Part shown: one piece after another, positions 62,822 through 64,000 of the stretch
Numbering within the stretch: the stretch's first letter is position 1
How the letters are laid out: each line of letters opens with the position of its first letter
NCBI GenBank assembly: GCA_025612245.1
Contig: JAAXKQ010000003.1
Coordinates: 124,001-188,000 of the forward strand
Direction of reading: 5' to 3'
Length of the DNA: 64,000 nt
Source of the DNA: Ignavibacteria bacterium
GTDB lineage: Bacteria > Bacteroidota > Ignavibacteria > Ignavibacteriales > SURF-24
Notes under the pieces: generated by a model
The model's input: the letters and a program-made list of their open reading frames with translations, nothing else
What the model was told of the DNA's origin: nothing
Databases searched by the model: none
Translations under genes and position numbers: made by a program

Positions 62822-62850
62822 ATTGCAGTCTCCCGGTTTTTTAGGAATAC

Positions 62851-63522
62851 TTAGTATTTATAGCTGTTTTCCACGTACAAAAGAGCTTTCTTCAGGCCTT
62901 TTTCGTCATCAACGTCGAAACAGATCCCTTCGTCCTCTACCTGGCAAATGCCGGAACTAAAAGGCCTCAGCACGTCCCTGAAAATTGCATCACTGCGGTT
63001 TAGAAGAATTGCACTTCTTATATTTCCACTTATGAGAACGGGATGCCCTTTCTTCAGCCGAAGATTCCCTTCTTCCATACTGATAAGAGTGCCGGGAAAA
63101 ATCACTTCCCTGCCGGACTCGGATTCCAGCATTTCCAGAAGCTTTTTATATGTACCGGCCTTTACAAAAGGCACGTCACCGGGCATGATGAAAATGCCCT
63201 CGCATCCATGGTCCACCTCCCCGAGCCCTTTTTTTACGGATGAAAACATCCCTTTGGGGAATTCCTCATTTTCAACGAGCTTAATTTTTTCCCGTGAAAT
63301 CCTGTCCAGTCTGCAGATTTCGTCAATCAACGCAGAAAGCCTTCCAATGTTGAAGCCTCCCACAACAACAATTTCATCACAAACCTCAAGCATGGGCCTC
63401 AGCGTATAAAAAAGAAGAGGACGGCCTTTTATTACCAGCTCCATCTTCCAGAGATTCATCCTTGAGGAAAACCCAGCGGCAAGTACAATTCCACTCAGTT
63501 TTTTCTTAACTTTTGAAGTCAT
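62851..63522 (-). CDS. MocA-type molybdenum cofactor nucleotidyltransferase
   Basis: The 223-residue protein has the nucleotidyltransferase signature GIVLAAGFSSRMNLWKMEL, GDVPFV for the metal-binding Asp, and the substrate-type GHPVLIS. It belongs to the MobA/MocA family. Next to XdhC and xanthine dehydrogenases, it most likely makes the cytidylated molybdopterin (MCD) needed by such enzymes. Its ATG overlaps the TGA of the upstream gene (ATGA), so translation is coupled. Confidence 0.85.
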   Translation of the reverse strand: MTSKVKKKLSGIVLAAGFSSRMNLWKMELVIKGRPLLFYTLRPMLEVCDEIVVVGGFNIGRLSALIDEICRLDRISREKIKLVENEEFPKGMFSSVKKGLGEVDHGCEGIFIMPGDVPFVKAGTYKKLLEMLESESGREVIFPGTLISMEEGNLRLKKGHPVLISGNIRSAILLNRSDAIFRDVLRPFSSGICQVEDEGICFDVDDEKGLKKALLYVENSYKY

Positions 63523-64000
63523 TTAATAATCAGACTTTCCTTTAATCCCAGTTTTTTAATTATCAGATCAATATCAGGCTCAAGTGCCCCGGGAAATTTA
63601 AGCTTTTTTGACGAAAATTCAATGTCCTTAAGCCCGTGCCCCGTCAAAAGGACAACAACGTTTTCCTTAGGCGGAATCGAATCCTTCATTTTCAGGAACC
63701 CCGCAAATGCTGCAGCCGAGGAAGGCTCGCAAAATAAACCCGTAGCCTCAGATATGAGTCTCTGTGAGTCCAGAATCTCATTGTCACTTACGAGCAGCAT
63801 TTTTCCTTTTACTTCCCTCAAATCTTTAACTGCAGTGTAAGCGTTGCGCGCTACGTTGACAGAAATTGAGTCTGCGGCAGTCCGGGCCTTGTAATTAAGG
63901 TCGATTTTATCTTCATAAAAGGCGCTGTAAAGAAAAGAGCTTGTTTCGGCCTGAACTCCAACTATGCAGGGAATTTCTTCTGTGAGGCCCAGAAACTTTA
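63519..64000 (-). CDS. Threonine-synthase-like PLP enzyme, 5' end beyond window
   Basis: The last 160 codons are visible and the frame is open to the right window edge. IVGVQAETSSFLYSAF, ADSISVNVARNAY, VSDNEILDSQRLISEATGLFCEPSSAAAFAGF and TGHGLKD match the C-terminal region of threonine synthase (ThrC) fold-II enzymes. The C-terminus ends GLKESLIIK and overlaps the next gene by the ATGA junction. As the first visible gene of a purine-linked operon it might be a paralogue with another role, such as a serine/threonine or diaminopropionate lyase. The catalytic Lys is outside the window. Confidence 0.75.
   Translation of the reverse strand, partial: KFLGLTEEIPCIVGVQAETSSFLYSAFYEDKIDLNYKARTAADSISVNVARNAYTAVKDLREVKGKMLLVSDNEILDSQRLISEATGLFCEPSSAAAFAGFLKMKDSIPPKENVVVLLTGHGLKDIEFSSKKLKFPGALEPDIDLIIKKLGLKESLIIK

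Noticed and set aside
1-64000. CRISPR arrays, insertion sequences, phage genes or plasmid origins
   Set aside because: I found no repeat-spacer arrays, transposase motifs, integrase motifs or terminal inverted repeats when reading the window.

Overview
The window looks like chromosomal DNA of a Bacteroidota/Chlorobi-lineage bacterium, most likely of the Ignavibacteria type. Two secreted proteins end in type IX secretion (T9SS) sorting domains (KKMLLLK and KKMILLK tails). A DUF4835 protein and PorV/PorQ-like barrels are present, ribosome binding sites are modest, and the gene content suits a flexible, largely anaerobic heterotroph. There is one tRNA (Glu, CTC), no rRNA, no CRISPR array, and no insertion sequence that I could see. 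Lineage is inferred, not measured.

Region by region. 1-4.6 kb: partial HD protein, endonuclease III with a thioredoxin-like ferredoxin, a secreted SGNH hydrolase, tRNA-Glu and a cargo-less T9SS sorting domain. 4.7-8.1 kb: SMP-30-like protein, a RegB-like sensor kinase, a mono-haem lipoprotein and a DUF123 GIY-YIG-like protein. 8.1-11.7 kb: a reductase, a serine palmitoyltransferase-like enzyme and a GNAT-like acyltransferase, which together look like a bacterial ceramide pathway. 11.8-20.4 kb: envelope proteins (HEAT-cyclophilin fusion, DUF4835, barrels, a lipoprotein, an EreA/ChaN-like protein). 20.7-28.9 kb: isocitrate/homoisocitrate-type dehydrogenase, degenerate HD protein, homoaconitase-type hydratase, MmgE/PrpD protein, a CitD-CitE fusion and CitF. 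29-39.9 kb: PQQ-like propeller protein, dNTPase, acetyl-CoA synthetase, porin-like protein, UvrA and YigZ.

40.0-47.6 kb is the most striking region. An Rrf2-family regulator with a cysteine cluster is followed by a 19-haem-motif/cytochrome b fusion, a tetrahaem cytochrome, a beta-barrel, a 14-haem cytochrome and a heptahaem lipoprotein. Together they carry about 44 haem c motifs and form a plausible inner-membrane-to-cell-surface electron conduit. A metallo-beta-lactamase pseudogene, with its catalytic centre deleted, follows it.

49.3-64 kb is a purine catabolism island. A seven-gene plus-strand operon holds two different xanthine-dehydrogenase-type enzymes, an 8-oxoguanine-deaminase-like amidohydrolase and an allantoinase/hydantoinase-like enzyme. 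The facing minus-strand operon encodes a threonine-synthase-like enzyme, a MocA-type cytidylyltransferase, an unusual PLP enzyme and XdhC. No urate oxidase is visible, so an oxygen-independent purine route is a reasonable hypothesis.

The citrate-lyase and acetyl-CoA-synthetase genes would feed acetyl-CoA and TCA pools. The RegB-like kinase and the Rrf2 protein are candidates for redox control of the cytochrome genes.
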